From positions 3,161,333-3,225,332 of the forward strand of contig NZ_LT745763.1 of NCBI RefSeq assembly GCF_900166595.1: 64,000 nucleotides of DNA, given 5' to 3'. Of this stretch, positions 35,478 to 45,709 are shown piece by piece (the first letter of the stretch is position 1; each line of letters starts with the position of its first letter). The DNA comes from Virgibacillus dokdonensis (GTDB taxonomy: Bacteria > Bacillota > Bacilli > Bacillales > Amphibacillaceae). The notes beneath the pieces were generated by a model that saw nothing but the letters and a program-made list of their open reading frames with translations, had not been told where the DNA came from and did no database searches. Made by a program: the position numbers and the translations under genes.

Positions 35478-35760
35478 CTTTACGCCCTTTTTCATCCTCT
35501 CTCTTACTAGTATAATGACATGTTTATGATAGGAAGAAAGAATTTGCTTTAACGAACCGATTGTAGACAGGATAAAAAGAAAAATGGATGCTACTGTGAG
35601 CAAAATCTTCTCCCTTCGCTTCTTTCGTCATATGACGATATACTCATTTTTCAAAAAAATCCCTCTCTTCACTTTCATTTGCTCATAGTCAACTATATAC
35701 TATACATAACTGAAAATATGGGTCATATTGGTAAATGTCCTATTTATCGGAGGCTAAAAT

Positions 35761-36420
35761 GTGAAGAAGCAACGATACATTTTTTTGCTACTGTTATTCA
35801 TAATTTTCTTAGGAGGTTGTCAAATGGAAAGTGAGAAAACAAAGAAACCTTCCGAAATGAACCCCGAAGACCTGCCTGATGTAAGAGCATTTCAAGATGA
35901 ATTTACCCGAGGTTTTTTACAATCGACAGAAGAAACAAGACCTGGCTATTATCCATTTTTGTCCGGGACGGGGAAGTATGAAATGGATTTTCCTGAAGGT
36001 GGAATTATTGGAGAAAGGGCTTATTCCCTGAAGAAGGATCAATTCGAAAGTTATTTGATTGGAATTCAGAGTTCATTGTTTGAATCATCTATAAATATAA
36101 CATATACAGAGGAAAAAGAAGGAAATGAACAAATCACGTTAGACATGCTAAGAAGGAGCACTAATGAAGACTTAAAATTTAAAAAAGAAGAACTACAAAA
36201 CACACGCCTATATACAGCGCCATTAAATGAATATGGTGATATTGGATTTGTGAGCTACATACAAAATTTGAATGGTATAGGAGGAATTCAATTGACTTAT
36301 GTGTCAGAATGCGTCAAAGAGAATGAAAAATGCTCGAAAAACATTGAAAAACAAAAGCTTGTAATATTAGATTGGATAAAATCAATACACTTTATTAAAA
36401 AAGAAAACGAAAGCGAATGA
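35761..36420 (+). CDS. Lipoprotein, unknown function
   Basis: A 219-residue lipoprotein. The signal peptide KKQRYIFLLLLFIIFLGGC ends in lipobox LGGC, so it is anchored to the outer face of the membrane. The mature part is acidic, with no motif I recognise. It starts with GTG, with CGGAGG 8 nt upstream. Its stop overlaps the start of the next gene (ATGA), so the two are coupled. By position it may be an accessory or protective partner of the downstream lipase-like protein. Confidence 0.75.
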   Translation: MKKQRYIFLLLLFIIFLGGCQMESEKTKKPSEMNPEDLPDVRAFQDEFTRGFLQSTEETRPGYYPFLSGTGKYEMDFPEGGIIGERAYSLKKDQFESYLIGIQSSLFESSINITYTEEKEGNEQITLDMLRRSTNEDLKFKKEELQNTRLYTAPLNEYGDIGFVSYIQNLNGIGGIQLTYVSECVKENEKCSKNIEKQKLVILDWIKSIHFIKKENESE

Positions 36421-38276
36421 TATTGATGCCTAAGAAAGCAACTGCTGGAGATACATTTCAGTTAAGATTAATAGATTTAGAATATAAAGGTTTATCCAAG
36501 AAGGAAATGACTAAACGAATTAAACAAATATATTTAGAAGAATATGGAGATAAACTTAATGCAGAAATTGAAATATACCAATCTTCTGAAGCAACTACTT
36601 TAACACAAAATTCAGGATATGACGGAACCGCGGTTTATCTTAAAAGACATAATGAAAATGATAAGCTTTTTATTATTTCCCAAGGCTCTAAAGATAAAGT
36701 TGATTGGAATTATAATATAAAAGCCATGTTAGCTGGGAAAAATTATTCACAGGCGCAAGATACTCACAAATTTACAGAAGAAGTTATAAATACATTTGGG
36801 ATAGATAAAATAAGAGAAAAACCTAATATTGTAGGATTATCACATTCACTAGCCCATAATAATAATACAACAGCTCACTTAGTCTATGGCACATTCGATG
36901 AAGTGTATAGTGTGAATGGAGCCCAAACTAATTATTATCAACTTTATTCAGCTGATAATAATTTTGCAAATAAAATAAGAAATCAATTTTTCATCTCTCG
37001 TTCAGATCCAAATTCCATCTACAACATAGACCCAAACCAACTCCGTCAATTCGCGGAAAACTACTATAAAGACAAAGCAAAAAATATCCACCAAATCATC
37101 TCAAAGGATGATCCACTTTATGCTGCAAGTGCTGTGCGTGGCTTCTTCACGCTTGGGAATGTTGAAATGGTGGACACAAATCCTAACTATCCAGGATTGC
37201 GATCACTAGTAGAGGATATTCCAGATGAAGTAATACAGGACTTTCAAGAACTAGCCATCCAGTACACCACTGCTTCTAATCAAGGTGGGATAAACGGAGC
37301 TATGCAAGATATTTTGGGCGTTAATATGGATGTTGTAAATAAAATCGATGATACATTTGATATACTTAAAACGTATACAACAGATCAAGCTGAAATTGAT
37401 GAAATGATTCGTCAATTAGATAAAAAAGTGCCAGGACTACTTCAACAAGTAAAAACAATTACAAGTAATTCTGATTTAATTTTTGGTAGATTAGAAGATG
37501 CAGGATATATATCAAATGCACAAAAGCAACTTATTGGTAAAGAATTCTCCAACATAGAAACAGAACTAGAAGGGATTCAAGAGACATTATCTAGCATAGT
37601 AGATGTGCGAGGCACTGGGAACTTTATCACACAAATCGGCGGGGACATTGCAGCAGCGCTAAAAGTAAAGGGACATATTAACGCGATCAAAGATAGTCTC
37701 AAAGTGTTAAATCAAGAAGATCTTCTGAAGGTTTTAGATGAGTTAAAGGCTAGCCATAGTATTATGGAAGTTTTAAGTGGTTTGTCGCATGGTAAAAAAT
37801 CCTATTTAGGAACAGATATGCTTTTTACTACCAATCATGGGAATAAAGAAATAAAAGTGAATATTTCAGCCGCTTTGCGTATGTATCAAGAAGGGAAAAC
37901 CGTTTTAGAAGAAAAGCTATCTAAGATTCGTCAGTTTCAAGCAGCAATAGATAGAGAAATTCCCAAATCCTATGACAGAAACAAATATAAAGTGATGCGC
38001 AAAATAGATGACATAGAGGCAAATCCTAGTGTATATACACATATTCTTAGAAAGCATCTTTACTTTTCACGATTAGATAAAAAAGTAAGGCGGATTCAAG
38101 TCCACGACGTATTTTTTCCATTAGAACATACGAACCTAGATGAAGAAATATACGAACTAAAGCAAAGTGTACAAAAAAGCTATACATATATTGAAAATTA
38201 TCGCAAAGCCATCGAAGATTTGTTTACGGAAGAAAAAGAAGTCGCTACTTTATTTCGGTTAGTAGAGGGAGAATGA
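36417..38276 (+). CDS. Lipase-like DUF6792-type protein with helical C-terminus
   Basis: A 619-residue protein. The N-terminal part (about 1-230) looks like an alpha/beta-hydrolase-like domain: YDGTAVYLKRHNENDKLFII is followed by an LSHSLAHNNN stretch where lipases have the nucleophile elbow (GxSxG), here GLSHS. The second half (about 270-600) is strongly helical with coiled-coil character. I recall Bacillus proteins annotated DUF6792 with this arrangement, and it is reminiscent of long secreted toxins that carry helical targeting regions. No signal peptide is present. It is coupled to the lipoprotein upstream and lies 1 bp before the small helical gene downstream. Confidence 0.65.
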   Translation: MILMPKKATAGDTFQLRLIDLEYKGLSKKEMTKRIKQIYLEEYGDKLNAEIEIYQSSEATTLTQNSGYDGTAVYLKRHNENDKLFIISQGSKDKVDWNYNIKAMLAGKNYSQAQDTHKFTEEVINTFGIDKIREKPNIVGLSHSLAHNNNTTAHLVYGTFDEVYSVNGAQTNYYQLYSADNNFANKIRNQFFISRSDPNSIYNIDPNQLRQFAENYYKDKAKNIHQIISKDDPLYAASAVRGFFTLGNVEMVDTNPNYPGLRSLVEDIPDEVIQDFQELAIQYTTASNQGGINGAMQDILGVNMDVVNKIDDTFDILKTYTTDQAEIDEMIRQLDKKVPGLLQQVKTITSNSDLIFGRLEDAGYISNAQKQLIGKEFSNIETELEGIQETLSSIVDVRGTGNFITQIGGDIAAALKVKGHINAIKDSLKVLNQEDLLKVLDELKASHSIMEVLSGLSHGKKSYLGTDMLFTTNHGNKEIKVNISAALRMYQEGKTVLEEKLSKIRQFQAAIDREIPKSYDRNKYKVMRKIDDIEANPSVYTHILRKHLYFSRLDKKVRRIQVHDVFFPLEHTNLDEEIYELKQSVQKSYTYIENYRKAIEDLFTEEKEVATLFRLVEGE

Positions 38277-38277
38277 C

Positions 38278-38616
38278 ATGAAAGATATAGAATCAATTAC
38301 AGTAACAGAAAAAATTGTTGCAAGTGAGAATCTCATGCATAAGAAACAAATTCTACGTAACTATACAGAGGACATATTTAAAATCGATAAGACTTTTTTC
38401 AATCTCATGGATGATATTATTGTTAATGAGGATCAAAAAGGTGAAATTGTAGAAGCAATGAAAGAAGAAACAAAAAAGTTAACGACGTACAATCGTAATT
38501 TACTAGAACACATCGATAAACGTATGAATAAGATTGTGCAAAGGCTAGATGAACAAGTCGATGAAATAAAAAGCCAACGCATGACCATTACCTATGAAAA
38601 TACACCGTCTGCGTAA
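38278..38616 (+). CDS. Small helical protein, possible partner of lipase-like protein
   Basis: A 112-residue protein that is mostly alpha-helical with a coiled-coil stretch (NLLEHIDKRMNKIVQRLDEQ). It has no signal peptide or membrane segment. It begins one base after the stop of the lipase-like gene, with GGGAGAATGAC as ribosome site. Size and position fit a chaperone or co-secreted helical partner as seen in type VII effector operons, but no WXG or LXG motif is present, so that is speculation. Confidence 0.6.
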   Translation: MKDIESITVTEKIVASENLMHKKQILRNYTEDIFKIDKTFFNLMDDIIVNEDQKGEIVEAMKEETKKLTTYNRNLLEHIDKRMNKIVQRLDEQVDEIKSQRMTITYENTPSA

Positions 38617-38830
38617 CGATGCACTCCAGCCTGTGGTAGAAAGGCAAATTATTCTCCCCCTATCAGTCATCATCCCCCACCCTCACTGGAACATATATCT
38701 ATAGGGCTGTCAGCTCCCGCTTTTGCATATGTGAACGAGCAGCGCAAGAACAGCCCCCTAAATATTTACCTATTCAACTGCTTTTATTGATTTGGGGAAA
38801 TGAATATGGCTTCACCACTGATAATCGTGG

Positions 38831-39301
38831 TCATCTGTTTGTTTGCGGACTTAACCGTTGAACTAACTGCTCGCTTTCTATTTTTTCTGCATGCTCACGT
38901 TCTTTCCGATGACCTGACCGTTTAATACATTCACATTCCTTTTTCGTGCCCCAACTTAACAGACGTATCATTTCAGCAAATCCGAATTTATATAATATAA
39001 CACATGTTTTTTCAGAATACTTCCCAATACAAGGTGTAAAATCAGCTTCAAAAGTTGCTCGATGAAACCCAATAAATCCTAAAAATTCATTCGTTTCCTT
39101 TTCTTCCACAGCAAAAAGTCCATATCCATTCGCTTTGATCTTATCTACGATTAATGTGTAAAAAGCCTTTGTTTCTTCGGTTGATAATGTTTTAGGAAAA
39201 TACTGCATCACGTTTTCATCCGCATTTAGTGCCGAAAACGGAACTATATCTGTTTCATCCCAGTCACGCAATCTTAATCTGGACGCCTCTACATAAATCA
39301 T
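38831..39301 (-). pseudogene. RimJ/RimL-type GNAT, degenerate C-terminus
   Basis: The N-terminal half matches the ribosomal-protein-type acetyltransferases (EASRLRLRDWDETDIVPFSA, then FLGFIGFHRATFEADFTPCI). After that the expected acetyl-CoA loop (GxGxAxEA) is absent, and the remaining residues (KTCVILYKFGFAEMIRLL and on) look like displaced-frame translation with an internal deletion. The start at 39301 has GAGGTGGAAA upstream. It is probably inactive. Confidence 0.65.
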
Positions 39302-39561
39302 TTTCCACCTCATTTCTTTTAATATCATACAATTTTAATACAAAATCCCCTATTAATCGATACAAAAAACAGCGGAAAAGTAAAACACTCTTCCACTGAT
39401 CCTTCCTTTTTCCAGCAAACTTACTTACCATACTAATTAATCATCTGTCATCGTCTTTTTAAAGCAATGTACATGAACAAAGCTGCTGCCAAAACCCAAC
39501 CATTAATGATTGCTAGCACCCCTATAATGACCACTTATACATAAACGCATGCCGCTCCTTT
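39302..39561. other. Intergenic between GNAT relic and rpsN
   Basis: No gene is supported. AT-rich, with an A/T-flanked stretch near 39480-39540 that might encode a tiny hydrophobic peptide on the minus strand, but without a clear start. Confidence 0.35.
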
Positions 39562-39831
39562 TTACCAACTCGACTTTTTCACACCTGGAATCTGACCTTT
39601 ATGTGCATATTCCCTAAAAGCAATTCGAGACATTTTAAACTGTCTCATATATCCGCGAGGTCTCCCAGTAATCGCACACCTTCCTGTTAAACGTGTAGGG
39701 GAAGAATTCCGAGGAAGTTTTCTAAGTGCCTCATAATCTCCTTTTTCTTTTAATTCTTTTCGTAATTCAGCATATTTTGCTACCATTTGTTGTCTTTTTT
39801 TCTCTTTTGCAATTTTTGATTTTTTTGCCAT
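39562..39831 (-). CDS. rpsN: Zinc-independent ribosomal protein S14
   Basis: An 89-residue S14 of the long, zinc-free form: [15 protein letters not shown] at the start, then [19 protein letters not shown] and IPGVKKSSW at the end. It lacks the CxxC-CxxC zinc ribbon of the short form. Bacilli use it to replace zinc-binding S14 during zinc starvation. The start at 39831 has AGGTGAG upstream. A Zur box lies 130 bp upstream. It is the only apparently healthy gene of the zinc-limitation locus here. Confidence 0.95.
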   Translation of the reverse strand: MAKKSKIAKEKKRQQMVAKYAELRKELKEKGDYEALRKLPRNSSPTRLTGRCAITGRPRGYMRQFKMSRIAFREYAHKGQIPGVKKSSW

Positions 39832-39960
39832 TAATCTCACCTATTTCTATTATTTTTAAAATCAAATTCAAAAATTATTGTTTTGTCTAGTTTTATCAGC
39901 TTAACTTACCGTAGCATCTCAACGGACTACCATTTTCTCTAACTTAGATTTCCTAAGTAT

Positions 39961-39981
39961 AAATTGTAAGCCTTACGATTT
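39961..39981. promoter_or_regulatory. Zur box upstream of rpsN
   Basis: AAATTGTAA-GCC-TTACGATTT matches the 9-3-9 palindrome of the Bacillus Zur operator (AAATCGTAA-N3-TTACGATTT) with one change. It lies upstream of the alternative S14 gene, a classic Zur target. Confidence 0.85.
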
Positions 39982-40095
39982 GAAGTTTAAAAAAATTTAT
40001 TTTACGATACATGCACGAAACTGCATTTAAGTTTTTCTTTATCGAGATTCTTCCTAATACATACAAGCTCACTTTTACGTTGTTCATTGCCCCTA

Positions 40096-40967
40096 TTATT
40101 TTTCTTCCCCTGCAAAAATCATATGAACGCCTTGAAAAATAAATCGTCTATCTAACCCATCTATGTTTAATATCCCTTTATAACGATATAGGTTTTCTCC
40201 TTGCAGTTGAACAAGATAAGAAAACCACATGTTGAGTTTCCTTAAATTAAGCGGTCTTGATTCCTGTAAGGAGAAGATGTTACTTTCTCATCATGATGAC
40301 CTTGATCTGAGGAATAGGAATTTAACGTAAATTTTTCATGCAGATTATAAGAAAAAATATTTCCTACTCTATACAAATCTACCTGACTGTTTACACATAA
40401 ATATGTAAAAGCAGTAGGATTGATTCCATCCAAACGAGTTATTAGCTTTTTTAAAACATTTTTCGTTACTAAATCTGTTTTGTTTACAACAATTACATCT
40501 GCAAAAGCAATTTGACTTCATGCTTCATCCTTTTGGTCTAAATGATAAGAAATATGTTTAGCATTAACAAAGGTACAAACACTGTCGATAACGTATTCTT
40601 CCACCATGCTCTCATCCATCAAGAAGGTTTGCACAATTGGCGCAGGATTTGCTAATCCAGTTGTCTCTATCACTATTCTGTCAAACTCAATCATGTTCTG
40701 TATCCTTGAGAAAGAAAGCATATCGAATGCAGCAATTACATCTTTACGAACATTACAGCAGATACAACCGCTATTCATTTCGATGATTTCTTCTTTGTTT
40801 TTTTCAATGAGCTGATCGTCTATACCAATATCACCAAATCCAATTTACACTAACTGCCATCTTTTCGTTCGTTTGCTCTAGAAGATGATTCAAGATGATT
40901 TAAGAAAGGTTGTTTTTCCTGATCCTAAATATCCAGTCACAATAGTCACAGGAGTTCTCATCTCCAT
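40096..40967 (-). pseudogene. CobW-family zinc metallochaperone GTPase, broken
   Basis: A COG0523/CobW GTPase, the family of Zur-regulated zinc chaperones such as YciC. It begins MRTPVTIVTGYLGSGKTTFL (Walker A). Then a tandem copy of AATCATCTTG (about 40887-40906) and further changes near 40850 break the frame. The next piece reads MNSGCICCNVRKDV, the CxCC metal site, to a TGA nonsense codon at 40518-40520 (DEA-stop-SQIAFAD). VIVVNKTDLVTK then continues in the same frame. Another shift near 40245 leads to KGILNIDG and FQGVHMIFAG, the CobW_C end, stopping at 40096. At least four lesions are present. Confidence 0.9.
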
Positions 40968-41076
40968 TTACTTTAGCATCCTCCCTTCCTCTCTTTATTA
41001 AAGATGGACATAGATAGTAGATGTCTGCCTAAAACTAATGGCGTACGCTCTGATCGAGTAGAGGAGATTCTTTAAA

Positions 41077-42498
41077 ATGGGCAATGTTCAAGGTTTTTCA
41101 AGAGATCAAATAAGTTTTCAATTACTGTCTTTAGATGAAATGATTGATAAGGAAAATCCTGTTCGAGAATTGATGCTTTCGTCGAATCACTCTGCTTGGT
41201 CGATATGGGAATTAAAGAATATAAAAAACATAATCCTGGACAACAACCGTATGAGAGAAAAGATTTATTAAAGTTGTTCATCTATGGATACTTTAACAAG
41301 ATCAGATCTTCTCGTTTTTTAGAGACAGAATGTAAAAGAAATATCGAGTTAATGTGGTTAGTAAATGGAATACGTCCTGATCACGGAACTATTTCATTAT
41401 TTCTAAAGGAAAACCGTAAAGGCTTTAAGAAAGTTATGCGCACTTTTACATGCTTACTTAAAGGATGGGGATTAATTGATGGCAAGCTCATTGCCATTGA
41501 TGGAACAAAAATACGAGCACAAAATAGTGAGAGAAATTACATTACTTCAAATGGATTAACAAATAAGATGAATTATATTGATGAAAAGATTGAACACTAC
41601 CTCCAACAACTAAAACGAATAGCACAGGAGGATGAATTAACAGAAGAGAACGTTTCATCTATCGAATCGAAAATTGATAAATATCAAAAGAAAAAAGAAC
41701 ATCTAATAGAAATAAAAAAGAAAATGAATGAAGAAGAAAAGAACCATTGACAACTACAGATCCCGAATCTAGAGCTATGAAAAATAACGGGAAAATAGAT
41801 GTAGCTTACAATATGCAATCTTCTGTCGATAATAAGCATAAACTGATTGTCACTTTAGATGTAGTAAACGATGTAAATGACAGAGTCAACTATCCCCGAT
41901 GGTTTCAAAAACAAATGAAATATTATCAAAAAACAAAGACAGAGTCATAGTAGCTGATACAGGATATTATAATGCAAAAGAAATAAAAGATTGTTTAGAT
42001 GACGGAAACACTTTGTATTTAAAACCTCAAAAAAAGAAAAGTATGTCAGGAGAGCCTACTTATTCAAAAGATAATTTTCAGTATCAAAAAGAAACAGATA
42101 CTTATCGTTGTCCTCAAGGACAAGAACTTCCTTACATGGAAAACACGTCTAAAAATGGTTTGAAGTACAAAAGGTATATTGGAGGAGATGTTTGTTTATC
42201 TTGTCCTGTATATAGTTTATGTACAAAAGCTAAAAGAGGAAAAAATATTCAACGCTGGGAACATGAAGAACTTCTCGAAAAATTGAAAGAAGATACTGAA
42301 GCCAATAATGAAATTTATAAAAAACGATCACAAATTGTGGAACATCCTTTTGGAACCATTAAGCGATCCTTTGGTTATACTTTTTTTCTAGGGAAAGGGC
42401 TGGATTCTGTGAACGCGGAAGCGGCTCTAATTGGTGTTGCCTATAATTTCAAAAGACTAACGAAAATCAAAAAATTTCGGATATTGTGGAGCTATTAG
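41077..42498 (+). pseudogene. IS1182-family transposase, frameshifted
   Basis: The remnant reads FSRDQISFQLLSLDEMIDKENPVR, then in another frame VDMGIKEYKKHNPGQQPYERKDLLKLFIYG and LIDGKLIAIDGTKIRAQNS (DDE Asp), then TTDPESRAMKNNGKIDVAYN, then VIVADTGYYNAKEI and a zinc-finger-like CPQG...CPVYSLC block, ending VEHPFGTIKRSFG. Frame breaks occur near 41170 (likely one lost T), near 41747 and near 41900. The order is that of IS1182-type transposases. It is inactive as read. I could not fix the terminal repeats. Confidence 0.88.
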
Positions 42499-42609
42499 TA
42501 GCTTAACCACACCGAAACTCTTTGTTAATTTCAATATTAGAAGTTTTGCAAGCAAAATGAAGAAAAAAAGTACGTTTGAGTGCTGAAAATTGAATATTTG
42601 TTAGACAGT

Positions 42610-42650
42610 CTGACGTACGGTTCCGTATACGGCGGTTCAATAGTTTCAAA
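42610..42650 (-). mobile_element. Group II intron inner fragment
   Basis: On the minus strand GAACCGCCGTATACGGAACC and the following CGTACGT are the sequence found just after the reverse-transcriptase ORF of many bacterial group II introns, leading toward domain V. It is cut off right after this point. It has the same orientation as the 5' intron part at 44366-44674. Confidence 0.6.
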
Positions 42651-42658
42651 CTGGTATT

Positions 42659-44365
42659 GGGTCTTACGCAATGTTGGTGAATGGCAACCTATGGCAATGT
42701 GACTAGATATGATTATTTTATTAATATAATTATTTTGTGGTATGCAATACACGGATATTCAAAACTAGCGCGTCCATACATCATCCGTTTAATCATTTTT
42801 AGTCGATTAACATGACCTTCTTCGACAAATCCATTGCTTTCCTCAAATGAACATGCATGGAGAGTAGACGGAAAATCGACAAGTAAGCGATCGATGAATG
42901 CTTTAGTTAGAGAATCCTCACGACTTTTTTCAAACAGGACAATTTCCCGTAATTGTTCTTTATCCCGGTTTTAAGCCGCCTCTCGAAAGCCTTGAATGAA
43001 AGCAAAATAGGGGCGTAGTTCTGGATATCTTTTAAGAATAATATAAACGAACGCCTTGTCTTTTTCTTTTGTAGAATACCTCCATTGCCATAAAGCTCGA
43101 CGAATTTCATTTCTTGTGTAATAGCTTGATGGCTGAAGTGTTTGTCCCTGTTTTCGTTTTCTGGGAATCTCGGTAACTAGCACTCGTACAGAACTATAGG
43201 GACCTTTATATCCCTGTTCGGTGATGGTATTGTAAATTTCCTGAACAGTACGTCCATTTTTTTCTAAGGTGAAAACAGTTTCAGTCCAGTCATTAATCGG
43301 TTTTGAACGTTTTTTCCGTTCGCCTGTGTCTGGCTTTTTCTTTTAAGAGATCTGCCTTTACAGTTCGCCAATCCATATTCATCGTTGTCGCGATATGTCG
43401 GATGGAGTGTCCTTCCCCTTTTAACTTTTTGACTTGGATAGCTCGTTCCCATTTTTGCTTTGCATTTTGTTCTCTTCGCTTTTCCTGTTTCGTTAATGGT
43501 AGTGGAGAAGATGATGGAGACGGTTTATTCTCTTTCAATATCCGCGTGGGAAGCACTTTTTTTATAATCTGATTATGCAACGTCCATAGATTTTGAATAA
43601 GATGAAAACGGTCATGTATTTGGATGGCCTGCGGGAAAACCTCATTAATTGCTTCTCTAAAAAGGGCGAACCGATCTCTCGATATTCTTTGGATGACAGT
43701 ATTGTATTGCGCCAACCATGTCTTAAGTGTTTCAGCTGTTCGATCGGGTAATAAGTCAATGGGATGAGATGTTTGAGGATCGCAAATAATAACCCCATAC
43801 TTGTGTCGCCGTTTGAAAGCAAAATCATCAATACCAACGAAAGGGACTCTCCTTTTTTGGCAGAGGTGTTTTGTAGATAAGAAGCAATAAAGAATCATGG
43901 CTAACCGGCATACCTAATGTCCGGCACACTTTTTCTGCCTGCATTGCATTCGTTGAAAATGCAACCTCTCAAAGAGCATTTTCCAGTCGCTGAGTACGTC
44001 TGCGATAAGGAGCTATCCAAGGTAGTCGTTCTGTAAATACTTGTCTCTCACATTTGCTATTTTTGCAGAACCATTTATAAGATTTTACATGAATAAAAAC
44101 TTTACGTTCTTCTATAGGGAGATCTGAAATCTTACGCATATAGGAGCTATGACGATTAAAAGAACGCTTGCCGCATGTTGGGCATAGGGCGGAAGACGAA
44201 CAACAAACTCCATTCGATCAGATTCCTCTAATACCGATTCAACCTTAAGAAAGGGATCTAGTCGTTTCAGAACATTTTTCATGAGAATCACGCCCTTTTT
44301 CCTTTTGGTTGTTATATTCCCGTTTTATTGTCAAATAACACCCACCAAAAGTGCGTAAGAACCAT
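42659..44365 (-). mobile_element. ISL3-family element, degenerate
   Basis: The ends are imperfect inverted repeats: GGGTCTTACGCAATGTTGGTG at 42659 (first 20 bases considered) and, reversed, GGTTCTTACGCACTTTTGGTG ending at 44365. Inside, on the minus strand, is an ISL3 transposase in pieces: a CxxC-type N-terminal zinc finger (about 44100-44280), then VPFVGIDDFAFKRRHKYGV and IDLLPDRTAETLKTWLAQY, then FPQAIQIHDRFHLIQNL (DDE region) and QEKRREQNAKQKWERAIQ. Several frameshifts and stops make it inactive. It sits inside the group II intron remnant. Confidence 0.82.
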
Positions 44366-44674
44366 TTTATCATTGATATTTATAAGCTCTCACTGCACCC
44401 TCACAAGACCTCCTCCGGTAAGAGCGGAAACTTTCCTCCCATGTAACTGCTAGATCTACTGTATAGGTTTCGCAGTATTGGACTTTGTCTTGTTGTGCAG
44501 ACTTATCCGACCTAATTCAGCCTTCTATCTAGTTCTGTTCGTCAGTTCAGGAGTTTGCGTCCAGCTTCCTTTATCCATTACCTCACGACAACCACCTTGC
44601 CTTTCGCTAACAGTTCCTACTGCCAAGCCTGTAGTGGACTCTCACCACCAAGTTTCCACCCATGCAGGGCGCAC
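44366..44674 (-). mobile_element. Group II intron 5' end
   Basis: On the minus strand, starting at 44674, the sequence GTGCGCCCTGCATGGGTGG matches the GTGYG 5' end of bacterial group II introns. It is followed by domain I features such as GGTGGTGAGAGTCCACTAC and GGCTTGGCAGTAGGAAC. No reverse-transcriptase gene is left: the intron body is interrupted at the ISL3 right end (44365). The 5' exon is the Zur-box promoter region. Confidence 0.8.
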
Positions 44675-44680
44675 CCAAAT

Positions 44681-44709
44681 GAACAAATCGTAATAGTTAC
44701 GATTTGTTC
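44681..44709. promoter_or_regulatory. Perfect, orphaned Zur box
   Basis: AAATCGTAA-TAG-TTACGATTT (44685-44705) is a perfect 9-3-9 Zur palindrome, and symmetry extends to 13-bp arms (GAACAAATCGTAA / TTACGATTTGTTC). No intact gene follows on either side. On the minus strand it is followed at once by the group II intron 5' end, then ISL3, IS1182 and finally the cobW pseudogene, which it probably once controlled. Confidence 0.9.
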
Positions 44710-45057
44710 ATTGCTACTTACTTTAACATGAAACATGTAATGAGCAAACTATAAAAAAATAAAACGAGGTTTACTTCATAATACAAGACATATTCAGAAA
44801 TCCTAGCCCCTGGCCTCTCAAGCCAAACCAATAAAAAACAGTAGCAATATAAAACGCTGCTGTTTAGACACGCTGGAACATGGAAAACTTAATAAGGGGT
44901 ATCGTCAGGAAAATGCGAATTTACAACGCTAAGCACATTTTTGAGACGATTCCCACCATTTTTAACAATGTTAAGAAAGTTTCAATGATCTTAATGAATC
45001 TAATGAGACTGCTTTTTCCAAGTGAAAATGATATTCTCCTAGCAAATTAATATGTTC

Positions 45058-45350
45058 CTAGCCTAAAGGAGACATGTGGTACAATAATTTTTCATTAAAG
45101 CTACCTGTTTGTTTTTTATATTTAACTGCTTTTGTTAGATGTAAAGTATTCCAAGCACTTATGGCATTGATAATTATGTTTAAAGCACTGGCTCGTTGTA
45201 ATTGATGCTGTATGGTTCGTTCCCTAAGCTCTCCTTGTTTTCCAAAGAAAATAGCTCTTGCCAGCCCATTCTGGCTACTCCTTTATTCAATCCTTTTTGT
45301 GTTTTCCTTCTTAAAGATTCATCCGAAATATAATTTCGGAACAAAGACAC
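45058..45350 (-). pseudogene. Tn3-family transposase C-terminal fragment
   Basis: The minus strand reads SLFRNYISDESLRRKTQKGLNKG, then in other frames a stretch like IINAISAWNTLHLTKAVKYKK and KLLYHMSPLG followed by a stop. This is the C-terminus of a Tn3 transposase, where the order is normally SxxLIRHYISDEELRRRTQKGLNKGEARN. It is frameshifted and lacks the N-terminal 900 residues. Confidence 0.8.
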
Positions 45351-45625
45351 GGTGCCTTGATAGCTATTGAACGGAAACAACCATTAGAACCTTTAATACA
45401 TTCAGAAACTTCAATCTCAGCAAAGGTGTCACATGCCTTGTTAGAATCTATATTTTATCCAGGCAGCATTCTACATGACGAAGCAGTGTTGAAAGAAATA
45501 AAATTGTCTCTGCAGGCATCCTTTTATCCCTACAAGATACCACAGAAAAAATCTCGGGATGAGACATAGCAGTCGTTGGATTATCTGAACAGAGCGATGC
45601 CATTGTATCCACCCGGTGGGGTTAA
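45351..45625 (+). pseudogene. Diadenylate cyclase (DisA_N) fragment
   Basis: The plus strand reads GALIAIERKQPLEPLIHSET, then AKVSHALLESIFYPGSILHDEAV, matching the DAC domain of CdaS/CdaA c-di-AMP synthases. The catalytic DGA motif is HDEA here, so it is damaged. After a frameshift GMRH and then AVVGLSEQSDAIV continue the domain (RHR region). The 5' end is cut by the Tn3 fragment. CdaS, the sporulation-type enzyme, is a likely parent because of sequence style, but that is uncertain. Confidence 0.75.
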
Positions 45626-45709
45626 TTTACAAGAGACTGTTATGCTCCTTTAAACGACCAATCCTTTTCCAACTTCCACTTTCAATAATTTTCTTTAATT
45701 CATTTGGCA

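Noticed and set aside
36417..38276. Typical LXG/WXG type VII toxin
   Set aside because: No LXG or WXG motif is visible at the N-terminus; only the helical character and gene order are suggestive.
40096..40967. cobW as several small functional genes
   Set aside because: The pieces are consecutive parts of one CobW protein from Walker A to the CobW_C end, separated by frameshifts and a nonsense codon.
43303..43572. 89-codon plus-strand frame in the ISL3 element
   Set aside because: It is antisense to ISL3 transposase sequence on the minus strand.
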